In this document: positions 1 to 6,100 of the stretch, piece after piece
Layout: every line of letters starts with the position of its first letter
Numbering within the stretch: the first letter of the stretch is position 1
NCBI GenBank assembly: GCA_001914195.1
Contig: MKYF01000004.1
Span: 1 to 9,613, forward strand
Source: Streptococcus mitis
GTDB lineage: Bacteria; Bacillota; Bacilli; Lactobacillales; Streptococcaceae
Length of the DNA: 9,613 nucleotides
Reading direction: 5' to 3'
Program-made: the position numbers and the translations under genes
The notes under the pieces: generated by a model
What the model was told of the DNA's origin: nothing
Seen by the model: only the letters and a program-made list of their open reading frames with translations
The model's database searches: none

Positions 1-94
1 TCTGGTCAGCACTTGGAAGTATCGTGATCTCGTGTTTCATTCATTGCAGATGTATGAGATGGAAAAAAGAAATAATTTTACTATCCTTTATTGA
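1..94 (+). CDS. comGB: Probable 3' end of comGB (competence pilus inner-membrane platform protein), partial and uncertain
   Basis: In mitis-group streptococci comGC is immediately preceded by comGB, the polytopic platform protein of the transformation pilus, so its last codons should lie here. The frame starting at base 2 stays open to a TGA at 92-94 and includes SLQMYE at about 38-55, which looks like a ComGB C-terminus. The residues before it are not the hydrophobic helix I would expect. The frame starting at base 3 is more hydrophobic (SALGSIVIS) but runs into comGC without a stop. The tail may therefore be frameshifted. Only about 30 codons are visible, so identity rests mainly on gene order. 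Confidence 0.35.
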   Translation, partial: LVSTWKYRDLVFHSLQMYEMEKRNNFTILY

Positions 95-359
95 AATGTT
101 GGTGGTCTTGCTCATTATCAGCGTGCTTCTCTTGCTTTTTGTACCTAATTTGACCAAGCAAAAAGAAGCGGTCAATGACAAAGGAAAAGCTGCTGTTGTT
201 AAGGTGGTAGAAAGCCAGGCAGAGCTTTATAGCTTGGATAAAAATGAAGATGCTAGCCTAAGAAAGTTACAAGACGATGGTCGCATCACGGAAGAACAGG
301 CTAAAGCCTATAAAGAATACCATGCTAAACAAAATAAGACTCAAACCGTTGCAGATTAA
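54..359 (+). CDS. comGC: ComGC/CglC, major competence pilin, with an abnormal N-terminus
   Basis: ComGC is the major subunit of the competence (transformation) pilus. It is made as a membrane prepilin, cleaved by PilD/ComC, and assembled by ComGA/ComGB for DNA capture. The body is typical: EMLVVLLIISV hydrophobic helix, VPNLTKQKEAVNDKGKAAVV, then a charged soluble tail ending at TAA 357-359. The first ATG in frame (54) gives 101 aa, close to the roughly 108 aa I recall for pneumococcal CglC. The leader is wrong: where the family has KAFTLVE, this reads ILLSFIE, so the -1 residue is Leu instead of Gly/Ala and Phe at +1 is lost. There is no clear ribosome binding site. In another frame the same DNA (77-82) encodes FT, which suggests a net 4-nt insertion near 83-86. 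It could be a broken gene, a sequence error, or a divergent leader. The last 38 nt overlap comGD. Confidence 0.75.
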   Translation: MRWKKEIILLSFIEMLVVLLIISVLLLLFVPNLTKQKEAVNDKGKAAVVKVVESQAELYSLDKNEDASLRKLQDDGRITEEQAKAYKEYHAKQNKTQTVAD

Positions 360-756
360 GGCCTTTACCATGCTGGAAAGTCTTTTGGTTTTGGGTCTTG
401 TGAGTATCCTTGCTTTGGGCTTGTCCGGCTCTGTCCAGTCCACTTTTGCGGCGGTAGAGGAGCAGATTTTCTTTATGGAGTTTGAAGAACTTTATCGGGA
501 AAGCCAAAAACGTAGTGTAGCCAGTCAGCAAAAGACTAGTCTGAACTTAGATGGGCAGACCATTAGCAATGGCAGTCAAAAGTTGACAGTTCCTAAAGGA
601 ATTCAGGCACCATCAGGACAAAACATTACATTTGACCGAGCTGGGGGCAATTCGTCCCTAGCTAAGGTTGAATTTCAGACCAGTAAAGGAGCGATTCGCT
701 ATCAATTATATCTAGGAAATGGAAAAATTAAACGCATTAAGGAAACAAAAAATTAG
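322..756 (+). CDS. comGD: ComGD/CglD, minor competence pseudopilin
   Basis: A minor type II/IV-pilin-like subunit of the competence pilus, thought to help initiate pilus assembly in the membrane. From the ATG at 322 the product is 144 aa. It has a basic leader (MLNKIRLKPLQIK) and a classic prepilin-peptidase site KA|FTMLE, with Ala at -1, Phe at +1 and Glu at +5. A hydrophobic helix (LLVLGLVSILALGLSG) and a soluble domain ending GNGKIKRIKETKN follow. The frame is open further upstream to 277, but that part lies deep inside comGC. Pneumococcal CglD, as I recall it, starts only two codons before KAF (MIKAF); here that Met is absent, so ATG 322 or TTG 349 must serve. No strong Shine-Dalgarno is visible, which fits translational coupling to comGC (38-nt overlap). 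Confidence 0.9.
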   Translation: MLNKIRLKPLQIKAFTMLESLLVLGLVSILALGLSGSVQSTFAAVEEQIFFMEFEELYRESQKRSVASQQKTSLNLDGQTISNGSQKLTVPKGIQAPSGQNITFDRAGGNSSLAKVEFQTSKGAIRYQLYLGNGKIKRIKETKN

Positions 757-1021
757 AGCAGTGATTTTGCTGGAAGCAGTAGTTGCTCTAGCTATCTTTG
801 CCAGTATTGCTACCCTTCTTTTGGGACAAATTCAAAAGAATAGGCAAGAAGAAGCAAAAATCTTGCAGAAAGAAGAAGTTGTGCGTGTAGCTAAGATGGC
901 TCTGCAGACAGGTCAAAATCAGGTAAACATCAACGGAGTTGAGATTCAGGTATTTTCTAGTGAAAAGGGATTGGAGGTCTACCATGGTTCAGAACAGTTG
1001 TTGGCTATCAAAGAGCCATAA
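719..1021 (+). CDS. comGE: ComGE/CglE, minor competence pseudopilin
   Basis: A 100-aa prepilin-like minor subunit of the transformation pilus. The N-terminus has a basic leader (MEKLNALRKQKIR) and a cleavage site RA|VILLE with Ala at -1 and Glu at +5. A hydrophobic helix (AVVALAIFASIATLLLG) and a short soluble domain (KNRQEEAKILQKEEVV...) follow. The start ATG lies in the 3' end of comGD, overlapping it by 38 nt. An AGGA element at 714-717 is too close to the ATG to be an ideal ribosome binding site, again suggesting coupling. The annotation rests on order in the comG operon plus the prepilin signature, since ComGE proteins are poorly conserved. Confidence 0.87.
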   Translation: MEKLNALRKQKIRAVILLEAVVALAIFASIATLLLGQIQKNRQEEAKILQKEEVVRVAKMALQTGQNQVNINGVEIQVFSSEKGLEVYHGSEQLLAIKEP

Positions 1022-1445
1022 GGTCAAGGCCTTTACCTTGTTAGAATCCCTGATTGCCCTCATTGTCATCAGTGGAAGTTTACTCCTCTTTCAAGCCATG
1101 AGTCAGCTCCTCATTTCAGAAGTTCGCTACCAGCAACAAAGCGAGCAAAAGGAGTGGCTCTTGTTTGTGGATCAGCTGGAGGCAGAACTAGACCGTTCGC
1201 AATTCGAAAAAGTGGAGGGCAATCGCCTCTATATGAAGCAGGATGGCAAGGAAATTGCGATAGGGAAGTCAAAATCGGATGATTTTCGGAAAACCGATTC
1301 CAGTGGACGAGGTTATCAGCCTATGGTTTATGGTCTCAAATCTGCACAGATTACAGAGGACAATCAACTGGTGCGCTTTCGTTTCCAGTTCCAAAAAGGC
1401 TTAGAAAGGGAGTTCATCTATCGTGTGGAAAAAGAAAAAAGTTAA
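984..1445 (+). CDS. comGF: ComGF/CglF, minor competence pseudopilin
   Basis: A 153-aa competence pilus minor subunit, beginning MVQNSCWLSKSHKVKAFTLLES. I chose the ATG at 984, not the upstream in-frame ATG at 939, because a GGAGG box at 973-977 sits six bases before it and because this matches the start I recall for pneumococcal CglF. The prepilin site KA|FTLLE is intact (Ala -1, Phe +1, Glu +5) and is followed by a hydrophobic helix (LIALIVISGSLLLFQ). The soluble domain has the family features EVRYQQQSEQKEW, DQLEAELDR and GRGYQPMVYGLKSA. It overlaps comGE by 38 nt and comGG by 23 nt. The DNA aaggcctttacc that encodes KAFT is identical to that in comGD. Confidence 0.93.
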   Translation: MVQNSCWLSKSHKVKAFTLLESLIALIVISGSLLLFQAMSQLLISEVRYQQQSEQKEWLLFVDQLEAELDRSQFEKVEGNRLYMKQDGKEIAIGKSKSDDFRKTDSSGRGYQPMVYGLKSAQITEDNQLVRFRFQFQKGLEREFIYRVEKEKS

Positions 1446-1827
1446 GGCAGGTGTTCTCCTCTATGCAGTCACCATGGCAGCCATCTTTAGTCTTTTGTTA
1501 CAATTTTACTTGAACCGACAAGTCGCCCACTATCAAGACTATGCTTTAAATAAAGAAAAGTTGGTTGCTTTTGCCATGGCCAAGCGAACCAAGGATAAGA
1601 TTGATAAGGAAAGTGGGGAACAGGCCTTTAATCTAGGTCAAGTAAGCTATCAAAACAAGAAAATTGGCTTGGTGACGACGGTTCGTACGTCTAAGAGTCA
1701 ATATGAATTCATTTTTCCTTCAGCCAAAATCAAAGAAGAGAAAAAGGAGGAGATAGTGACTGATTCAAGCGAAAAAGCGGAGAAGAAAAAATCAGAAGAG
1801 AAGCCTGAAAAGAAAGAGAATTTCTAG
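1423..1827 (+). CDS. comGG: ComGG/CglG, last minor pseudopilin of the competence operon
   Basis: A 134-aa prepilin-like protein that closes the comG operon. Translation most likely starts at GTG 1423, inside comGF, giving MWKKKKVKAGVLLYAVTMAA; a GGGAG at 1408-1412 could be its ribosome binding site. The leader is very basic and the helix (VLLYAVTMAAIFSLLLQFYL) is typical. There is no Glu at +5 after the KAG site, as in GspK-type tip pseudopilins and other ComGG proteins, so that absence is normal for this subunit. The middle (NKEKLVAFAMAKRTKDK) is helical. The last ~35 residues are almost only Lys, Glu and Ser and probably disordered. Stop TAG is at 1825-1827. Confidence 0.93.
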   Translation: MWKKKKVKAGVLLYAVTMAAIFSLLLQFYLNRQVAHYQDYALNKEKLVAFAMAKRTKDKIDKESGEQAFNLGQVSYQNKKIGLVTTVRTSKSQYEFIFPSAKIKEEKKEEIVTDSSEKAEKKKSEEKPEKKENF

Positions 1828-1839
1828 TCAATTTAACTA

Positions 1840-1853
1840 CTTTGTGCTAAACT
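1840..1853 (+). promoter_or_regulatory. Possible extended -10 promoter for the methyltransferase gene
   Basis: The segment ctttgtgctaaact resembles a streptococcal extended -10 promoter (TG at 1844-1845, one base short of the usual spacing to hexamer TAAACT at 1848-1853). The ATG at 1860 lies six bases after the hexamer, so a transcript from here would be leaderless or nearly so. This would fit the lack of a Shine-Dalgarno before the methyltransferase. No convincing -35 box is seen. Read-through from comGG, only 32 nt upstream, is the alternative. Confidence 0.25.
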
Positions 1854-1859
1854 AAAAAT

Positions 1860-2447
1860 ATGAAACATGATTTTAACCACAAAGCAGAAACTTTCGATTC
1901 CCCTAAAAACATCTTCCTTGCAAATTTGGTTTGTCAAGCGGTCGCGAAACAGATTGATCTTCTATCAGACAAAGAAATTTTGGATTTCGGTGGAGGGACG
2001 GGTCTATTAGCCTTGCCTCTGGCAAAACAAGCCAAGTCCGTTACTCTTGTAGACATTTCTGAGAAAATGCTGGAGCGAGCTCGTTTGAAAGCGGAGCAAC
2101 AAGAAATCAAGAATATCCAGTTTTTGGAGCAAGATTTATTGGAAAATCCCTTGGAGCAAGAGTTTGATTTCATTGTTGTTTGTCGGGTTCTTCACCATAT
2201 GCCTGATTTGGATGCGGCTCTCTCACTGTTTCATCAACATTTGAAGGAAGATGGGAAACTCCTCATTGCTGATTTTACCAAGACAGAAGCTAACCATCAT
2301 GGATTTGAATTGGTTGAACTGGAAAACAAGCTAGCCCAGTTTGGTTTTTCGAGCATTGACAGTCAGATTCTTTACAGTGCTGAAGACCTGTTTCAAGGAA
2401 ATTACTCAGAACTCTTTTTAACAGTAGCCCAAAAATCACTCGCCTAG
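1860..2447 (+). CDS. Class I SAM-dependent methyltransferase, substrate unknown
   Basis: A 195-aa cytosolic protein with a Rossmann-type methyltransferase fold. Motif I is ILDFGGGTGLL at residues 40-50 (DFGGGTG binds S-adenosylmethionine). The strand VTLVDIS ends in acidic Asp65, which should hold the ribose hydroxyls. An EQDLL follows near residue 90 and a motif IV-like FDFIVVCRVLHHMPD near 102-116. The strand DGKLLIADF and a C-terminal FGFSS...LFLTVAQK complete the fold. This is the Methyltransf_11/25-type small-molecule family; nothing indicates the acceptor. It begins 32 nt after comGG and ends at its own terminator, so it is either the last gene of the comG transcript or a single-gene unit. 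It is not the longer DNA-methylase-like YtxK which, as I recall, follows comGG in pneumococcus. The ATG at 1860 lacks a clear ribosome binding site but agrees with the family's N-terminus (FNHKAETFDSP). Confidence 0.88.
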   Translation: MKHDFNHKAETFDSPKNIFLANLVCQAVAKQIDLLSDKEILDFGGGTGLLALPLAKQAKSVTLVDISEKMLERARLKAEQQEIKNIQFLEQDLLENPLEQEFDFIVVCRVLHHMPDLDAALSLFHQHLKEDGKLLIADFTKTEANHHGFELVELENKLAQFGFSSIDSQILYSAEDLFQGNYSELFLTVAQKSLA

Positions 2448-2464
2448 TCAGGGAGTGATTTTTT
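2431..2464 (+). terminator. Rho-independent terminator overlapping the methyltransferase stop codon
   Basis: An 11-bp perfect stem pairs AAAAATCACTC (2431-2441) with GAGTGATTTTT (2453-2463). Three more pairs (CCT 2443-2445 with AGG 2450-2452) close a four-base loop, leaving one bulged G, and a T run follows. The arm and loop contain the last codons and the TAG stop at 2445-2447. The A run on the left arm means the hairpin could also terminate transcription coming from the right. Confidence 0.92.
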
Positions 2465-2469
2465 AGGTA

Positions 2470-2640
2470 GACGGGCATGATGGCATTCATCTGAGGTGTA
2501 AGTCCGCTGTGGGCACTAGCTACCAGTGAACTAAATAGTGATTCACAAGTCTAATTATCATGAGATAGTAGAGGGAGGAAGGGATAGCGAAATCGTGGCT
2601 CTACGAAAAGAAAGAGCATAGCGAGTTGTATACAGTTTTG
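2470..2640 (+). mobile_element. Group II intron fragment (domain I-like remnant)
   Basis: No ORF is present, but the segment reads like the 5' ribozyme part of bacterial group II introns. It has an AGGTGTAAGTCC block (2494-2505), a CTAGCTACCAGTGAACTAA block (2517-2535), a CACAAGTCTAAT block, and then the GAGGGAGGAAGGGATAGCGA...GGCTCTACGAAAAG...GCATAGCGAG series (2571-2625) that I associate with domain I of reverse-transcriptase-bearing introns. Local pairing supports a folded RNA: GTAGAG 2568-2573 with CTCTAC 2599-2604, and GTGAA with TTCAC around 2526-2545. No maturase or domain V is seen within 170 nt, so it is truncated. Exact ends are uncertain. The family call comes from remembered sequence patterns. 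Confidence 0.5.
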
Positions 2641-2686
2641 AAGTTTTTTACCTGTTTTGCTAGTTTTATACTGAAAATATACACCC

Positions 2687-2715
2687 TTGACAATATATAT
2701 ATATATATATATATT
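2687..2715 (+). promoter_or_regulatory. Distal adhesin promoter P1 with a dinucleotide-repeat spacer
   Basis: A perfect -35 box TTGACA (2687-2692) is followed after exactly 17 bp by TATATT (2710-2715), a 5/6 match to the -10 consensus. The spacer consists only of the AT repeat. Transcription would start near 2722 and leave a leader of about 190 nt before the adhesin ATG. Loss or gain of one AT unit would set the spacing to 15 or 19 bp, although internal TATATA hexamers could partly substitute. Confidence 0.7.
2693..2714. repeat. (AT)11 microsatellite
   Basis: Eleven uninterrupted AT units, flanked by TTGACA on the left and TTAAATAAAG on the right. Tracts of this length are prone to replication slippage in bacteria. 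The position inside a promoter spacer resembles the TA repeats between the -35 and -10 boxes of the divergent Haemophilus influenzae hifA/hifB fimbrial promoters. Confidence 0.97.
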
Positions 2716-2841
2716 AAATAAAGCGATTTGCTGATTTTATTACTATTTTTGGAGTGGTTTGATTTGCGGAAATATCAATGTTAGATATACTTATACATAG
2801 AATTAAATAATAAAACTTTTTTATCATGAGCTTATATTGAG

Positions 2842-2870
2842 TTGACTTAATATATTCAAAGGAGTAGAAT
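2842..2870 (+). promoter_or_regulatory. Proximal adhesin promoter P2
   Basis: TTGACT (2842-2847) and TAGAAT (2865-2870) are each one mismatch from the sigma-70 consensus and are separated by the ideal 17 bp. Transcription would start around 2876, giving a short leader of about 35 nt that contains the ribosome binding site. This promoter carries no repeat and should give steady expression independent of P1. Confidence 0.65.
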
Positions 2871-2897
2871 ATAATTGAAGAAAAGTATCTTTTTGGA

Positions 2898-2906
2898 AGA
2901 AGGAGT
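2898..2906 (+). promoter_or_regulatory. Strong ribosome binding site of the adhesin gene
   Basis: GAAGGAGTT lies five bases before the ATG at 2912. It contains AAGGAG, nearly the full anti-16S complement. With the conserved MFFRRQKGEY N-terminus that follows, it fixes the start codon. Confidence 0.9.
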
Positions 2907-2911
2907 TAAAT

Positions 2912-3187
2912 ATGTTTTTTAGAAGACAAAAAGGTGAATATAGAGAGACGGATCGTGTGACCCGTTTCAAGTTGATCAAGTCGGGTAAGCATTGGTTGCG
3001 CGCCTCGACCTCTCAATTTGGCCTCTTTAAAGTCTTGCGTGGTGGTGTAGATGCTGCTCAGGTAACAACTGAAGTTATCGAAGAGCAATCAGCAAATACA
3101 CTAACAGGATTGGATATCCTGAAAGGGATAGCCGCAGCAGGGACGGTACTTGGAGGAGCAGTTGCAACACAAACAACTGTTTATGCC
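2912..3187 (+). other. Accessory-Sec (KxYKxGKxW-type) signal peptide coding region
   Basis: Residues 1-92. The long basic N-region holds VTRFKLIKSGKHWLRAS, a variant of the KxYKxGKxW motif (K20, K23, G25, K26, W28). A glycine-containing hydrophobic core IAAAGTVLGGAVA (73-85; G77, G81, G82) follows; such glycines steer GspB to the accessory Sec route. A VYA|ND signal-peptidase site lies after A92. The overall length of about 90 residues is typical for this class. Confidence 0.92.
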
Positions 3188-6100
3188 AATGACGCTCTTG
3201 AAAAGACAGTAGAGTCAAATCAAACACTTGCGAATACAGACACAGTAACTTTGGGAACGGTAAAAGATCAGGAGGGGGCTCAAGCCGACAGCTTATCAGT
3301 TTCTGTCAGCCAAAGCCAATCCTTGTCTGAGGAAGCTTCCAAGAATGCAAGTAAGCATCTTTCAGAAAGCGAAAGCCAATCAGTAAGTACTTCAACAAGT
3401 GCTTCTGTGTCGGCAAGTACATCTGCTTCTGAAAGTGCAAGTACAAGTGCATCTGAGTCAGCTTCAACAAGTGCTTCTCAATCACAAACCGGAGCAACTT
3501 CTGAACTTGCAAAACCAGTAGCATCAGAGACAGCTTCAAACAAAGAGACATCTGTTCGTAAGGAAGATGCAGCTAATGCGACAGCTGGCGCAGCTCTTTC
3601 AAAAGTTATCACTGAAAGCCTCGCATCTCTACAAACAGTCGAAACTCGTTTGAGTCAAATCACATCAACGACTTCAAGTTTGGTGGATACGACGACAACA
3701 GCTGCCGTAGCGACTACAGTATCTGCTGAGAGCAACAAGAAAGCTCAAGAAGACCGCAAACGTCTATCTAAAATCTCAGCGACTATGGGTGAATACCTCG
3801 CTAAGTCTATCGGTCTGCCAAATACAGAAGCAGCGGTTGCTAAGGTTAATGCAGCTGTAACAGCTATCGAAGAAGCGCTGAAAAATCCGAATGCTGACTT
3901 GACAGATGTTATCAAGCAAGCTACATCTGCGCAAAACTCAATCGTTAACGCTGTTCTCCGTGCTAATAACGGTAAACGTAGTGTGCTAAATGGTAGACGG
4001 ATGGAGAGAGGAGTTAGCTTTAGGGAGGTAGCGCCTGAGAATAGAAATCCAACATTTTTAACAGCCTCTGTAGGATACGTAGTTAATAAAGGTGAAGCTA
4101 ACGACCATAACTCTAAAGCAAACATATATAAAGAAGGAACTTATTTATATGCTACAGAAGGAAGAACAGGTAATGGAATAGCTCCTGGTCCTGCTAATAC
4201 TGCTTCACGTGTTTTGGTTCAAAATATTGGTGACCAAGTTTTGATGACAGCAACTCGTACGGGGCGTACAACTCAATGGGAAGTTACCTTTAATAGAGGT
4301 GGAGACCCTCATGATAATCCTTACTTTTACTTTACTGTTCCAAAAGGGCATAACATTACTCATATGGAAGTGTGGCAAAAGGACCGAGCAGAAGCGGGTT
4401 GGAACCTTTTGGGAAGCAGCAATGGGAATAACGCTTTCACCCATAATAAGAAAAGTGGAGATTTAAGAGCTGCTGTCGGAAATGCATATAATAACCAAGG
4501 TGGTCCTTACTATGAAAATGTAGCTGGTGTAGGTCCAAGTGGTGTAGGCCGTGGTGCACTCACAAGTTTGCGAGATTTTGCCTATAATAATCCAGAGGTT
4601 TTTTATCAAACAGATAAAATATCGGATGAAACTAAAAAAGCTGGAGACTTTGCTTTTACTTCTATTGAAAATGCGACAGCGAATGTATACGCTCTTAATC
4701 CTAGAGGTACAGCTCGTTTAGAAGGGTATAAAATCAAATATACGACAGATAGTCCAGAAGATACCAATGATTTTTATATGGCTGGTTTCCGTTCCTTGGA
4801 AAATTCACGTCATAGAAACTATCTGCAAATGAATGGTTCTCCAGACCGCTATTGGCTGGAGTTGAAGAAAAATGTTCCTTCTACGTTTTTGAAGTATGGT
4901 GGATTAAATCAGTTAACTTCGGGTAGCGTTAGCCAGATTGCTGATGTCTACGATAAAGTAACAGGTAAGAAGACTGCAGCTCCTGGAGGAACAGTAACCT
5001 ATGCGATCAGGGGAACCAATTATAGAAACGAGGAACTCGGTGGAGCAAACAGTAGAGACATTCCGTTTGATAAAGGTGTCAATGAGCTGATTGTTAAGAC
5101 TTCGAATGCAGGTTCCTATACTCTTCCGTTTCGAATTGTTACACAGGCTGATGTCTATGAGCCTGTTATCAATCAAACTTTAGCTGCTAAACAAATTGAA
5201 AAAGGGCAACAGATTGACCCAGCATCTATTATTCAGAAAATTGATGATAAGTCAGGCACAATTTCAGGTTTCGCTTTTCCTGATGATCCAGAGACCTATA
5301 ACGATCAAGTTGATAGAACTCCAAGGCCGAGTCCATTTGTTCACAATCCTAATGTTCTTCCAAATACAAAACCAGTCTCATCGAATGTGCAAGGTACAGA
5401 CAAACAGAAGGCGTTAAATGTTAAGAGTGTTGAATGGGTTGGTGGTAGTAATCAAATTGGTTCGGGTATAGGAGAAAATATGGCTGTGAAAGCCATGTTA
5501 AATGGTAAGGAAGTTTACTTGTCTGTTCCCCCTACTATGGAAGTGTCTAGACTAGGCTCTCCTTTAACTGAGCAAGATAAACAAGCGATTCTTACCCATA
5601 ATGGCTTACAAGGGCAAGCTACTATTACTGGTACTAAAGTAGGATTGAGTAAGCAACTTAAGACCATTTATAAAGATGATGAGGGTGGCGATTCAGTCGA
5701 TGTTTCAGAAGTTTTCTTTGAAAACGTTACGAAGGCTAGAGCTACAGCTCCTCGTGTTGATCCTAAGAGTGATGGTAGTGTGGTTGTTAGTCCGGCGACT
5801 GACAATGATAAGGTGAATATATCCTATACACCGACTACTGCTAACACTCCTACTCAAATTACGATTAAAAAATCGGGAACTACATGGGAAAATACTGCTC
5901 CTCTTCCAGCTGGTGTGACTTTAGATAAATCGAATGGTAATGTGACTATTTCCGAAGAGGCAGTCAAAGATAACACTCCAGTTAATGCAACGTCTTATAA
6001 CTTTAACTCAGATGGAGCTACAACCACCGCTAATGCAAAGGCACCGTATAAAGCCAAAACAGATCGTTTTTATGCCGTTGAAGGAGAAAATCCTAGTCAA

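Noticed and set aside
939..983. N-terminal extension of ComGF from the in-frame ATG at 939.
   Set aside because: The GGAGG box at 973-977 and the normal leader length point to ATG 984; the extension lies within comGE coding sequence.
1934..2490. Minus-strand frames opposite the methyltransferase (1934-2173 and 2290-2490).
   Set aside because: They are antisense shadows of a conserved gene, and the second would run through the terminator hairpin. No ribosome binding sites or recognisable products.
2470..2640. Considered a c-di-GMP or other riboswitch, or a BOX/RUP repeat, for the structured intergenic segment.
   Set aside because: The conserved core of the c-di-GMP aptamer is absent, the segment lies before both promoters so it would not be in the adhesin leader, and the BOX/RUP sequences I remember do not match.
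2875..2922. Possible 15-codon upstream ORF (TTG start, LKKSIFLEEGVKYVF) overlapping the adhesin start, with AAAGGAG at 2858-2864.
   Set aside because: It would be missing from the short P2 transcript, uses a rare start codon, and most of it is simply the adhesin ribosome binding site region read in another frame.
3290..3484. CRISPR-like or recombination-site repeat in the serine-rich DNA.
   Set aside because: The repetition follows codon triplets for Ser-Ala/Ser-Thr dipeptides, with no uniform spacers.
3306..3551. Minus-strand open frame opposite the serine-rich segment.
   Set aside because: It is the complement of the Ser/Thr/Ala repeat codons, has low complexity (Leu/Gln-rich), and has no ribosome binding site. 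The same holds for minus-strand frames at 3745-4125, 4205-4444, 4913-5176 and 8827-9075.
5196..5417. Plus-strand 73-codon frame inside the adhesin.
   Set aside because: It lies in a different frame inside a continuous, clearly homologous adhesin frame and shows no domain or translation signal; the frame at 6237-6461 is similar.
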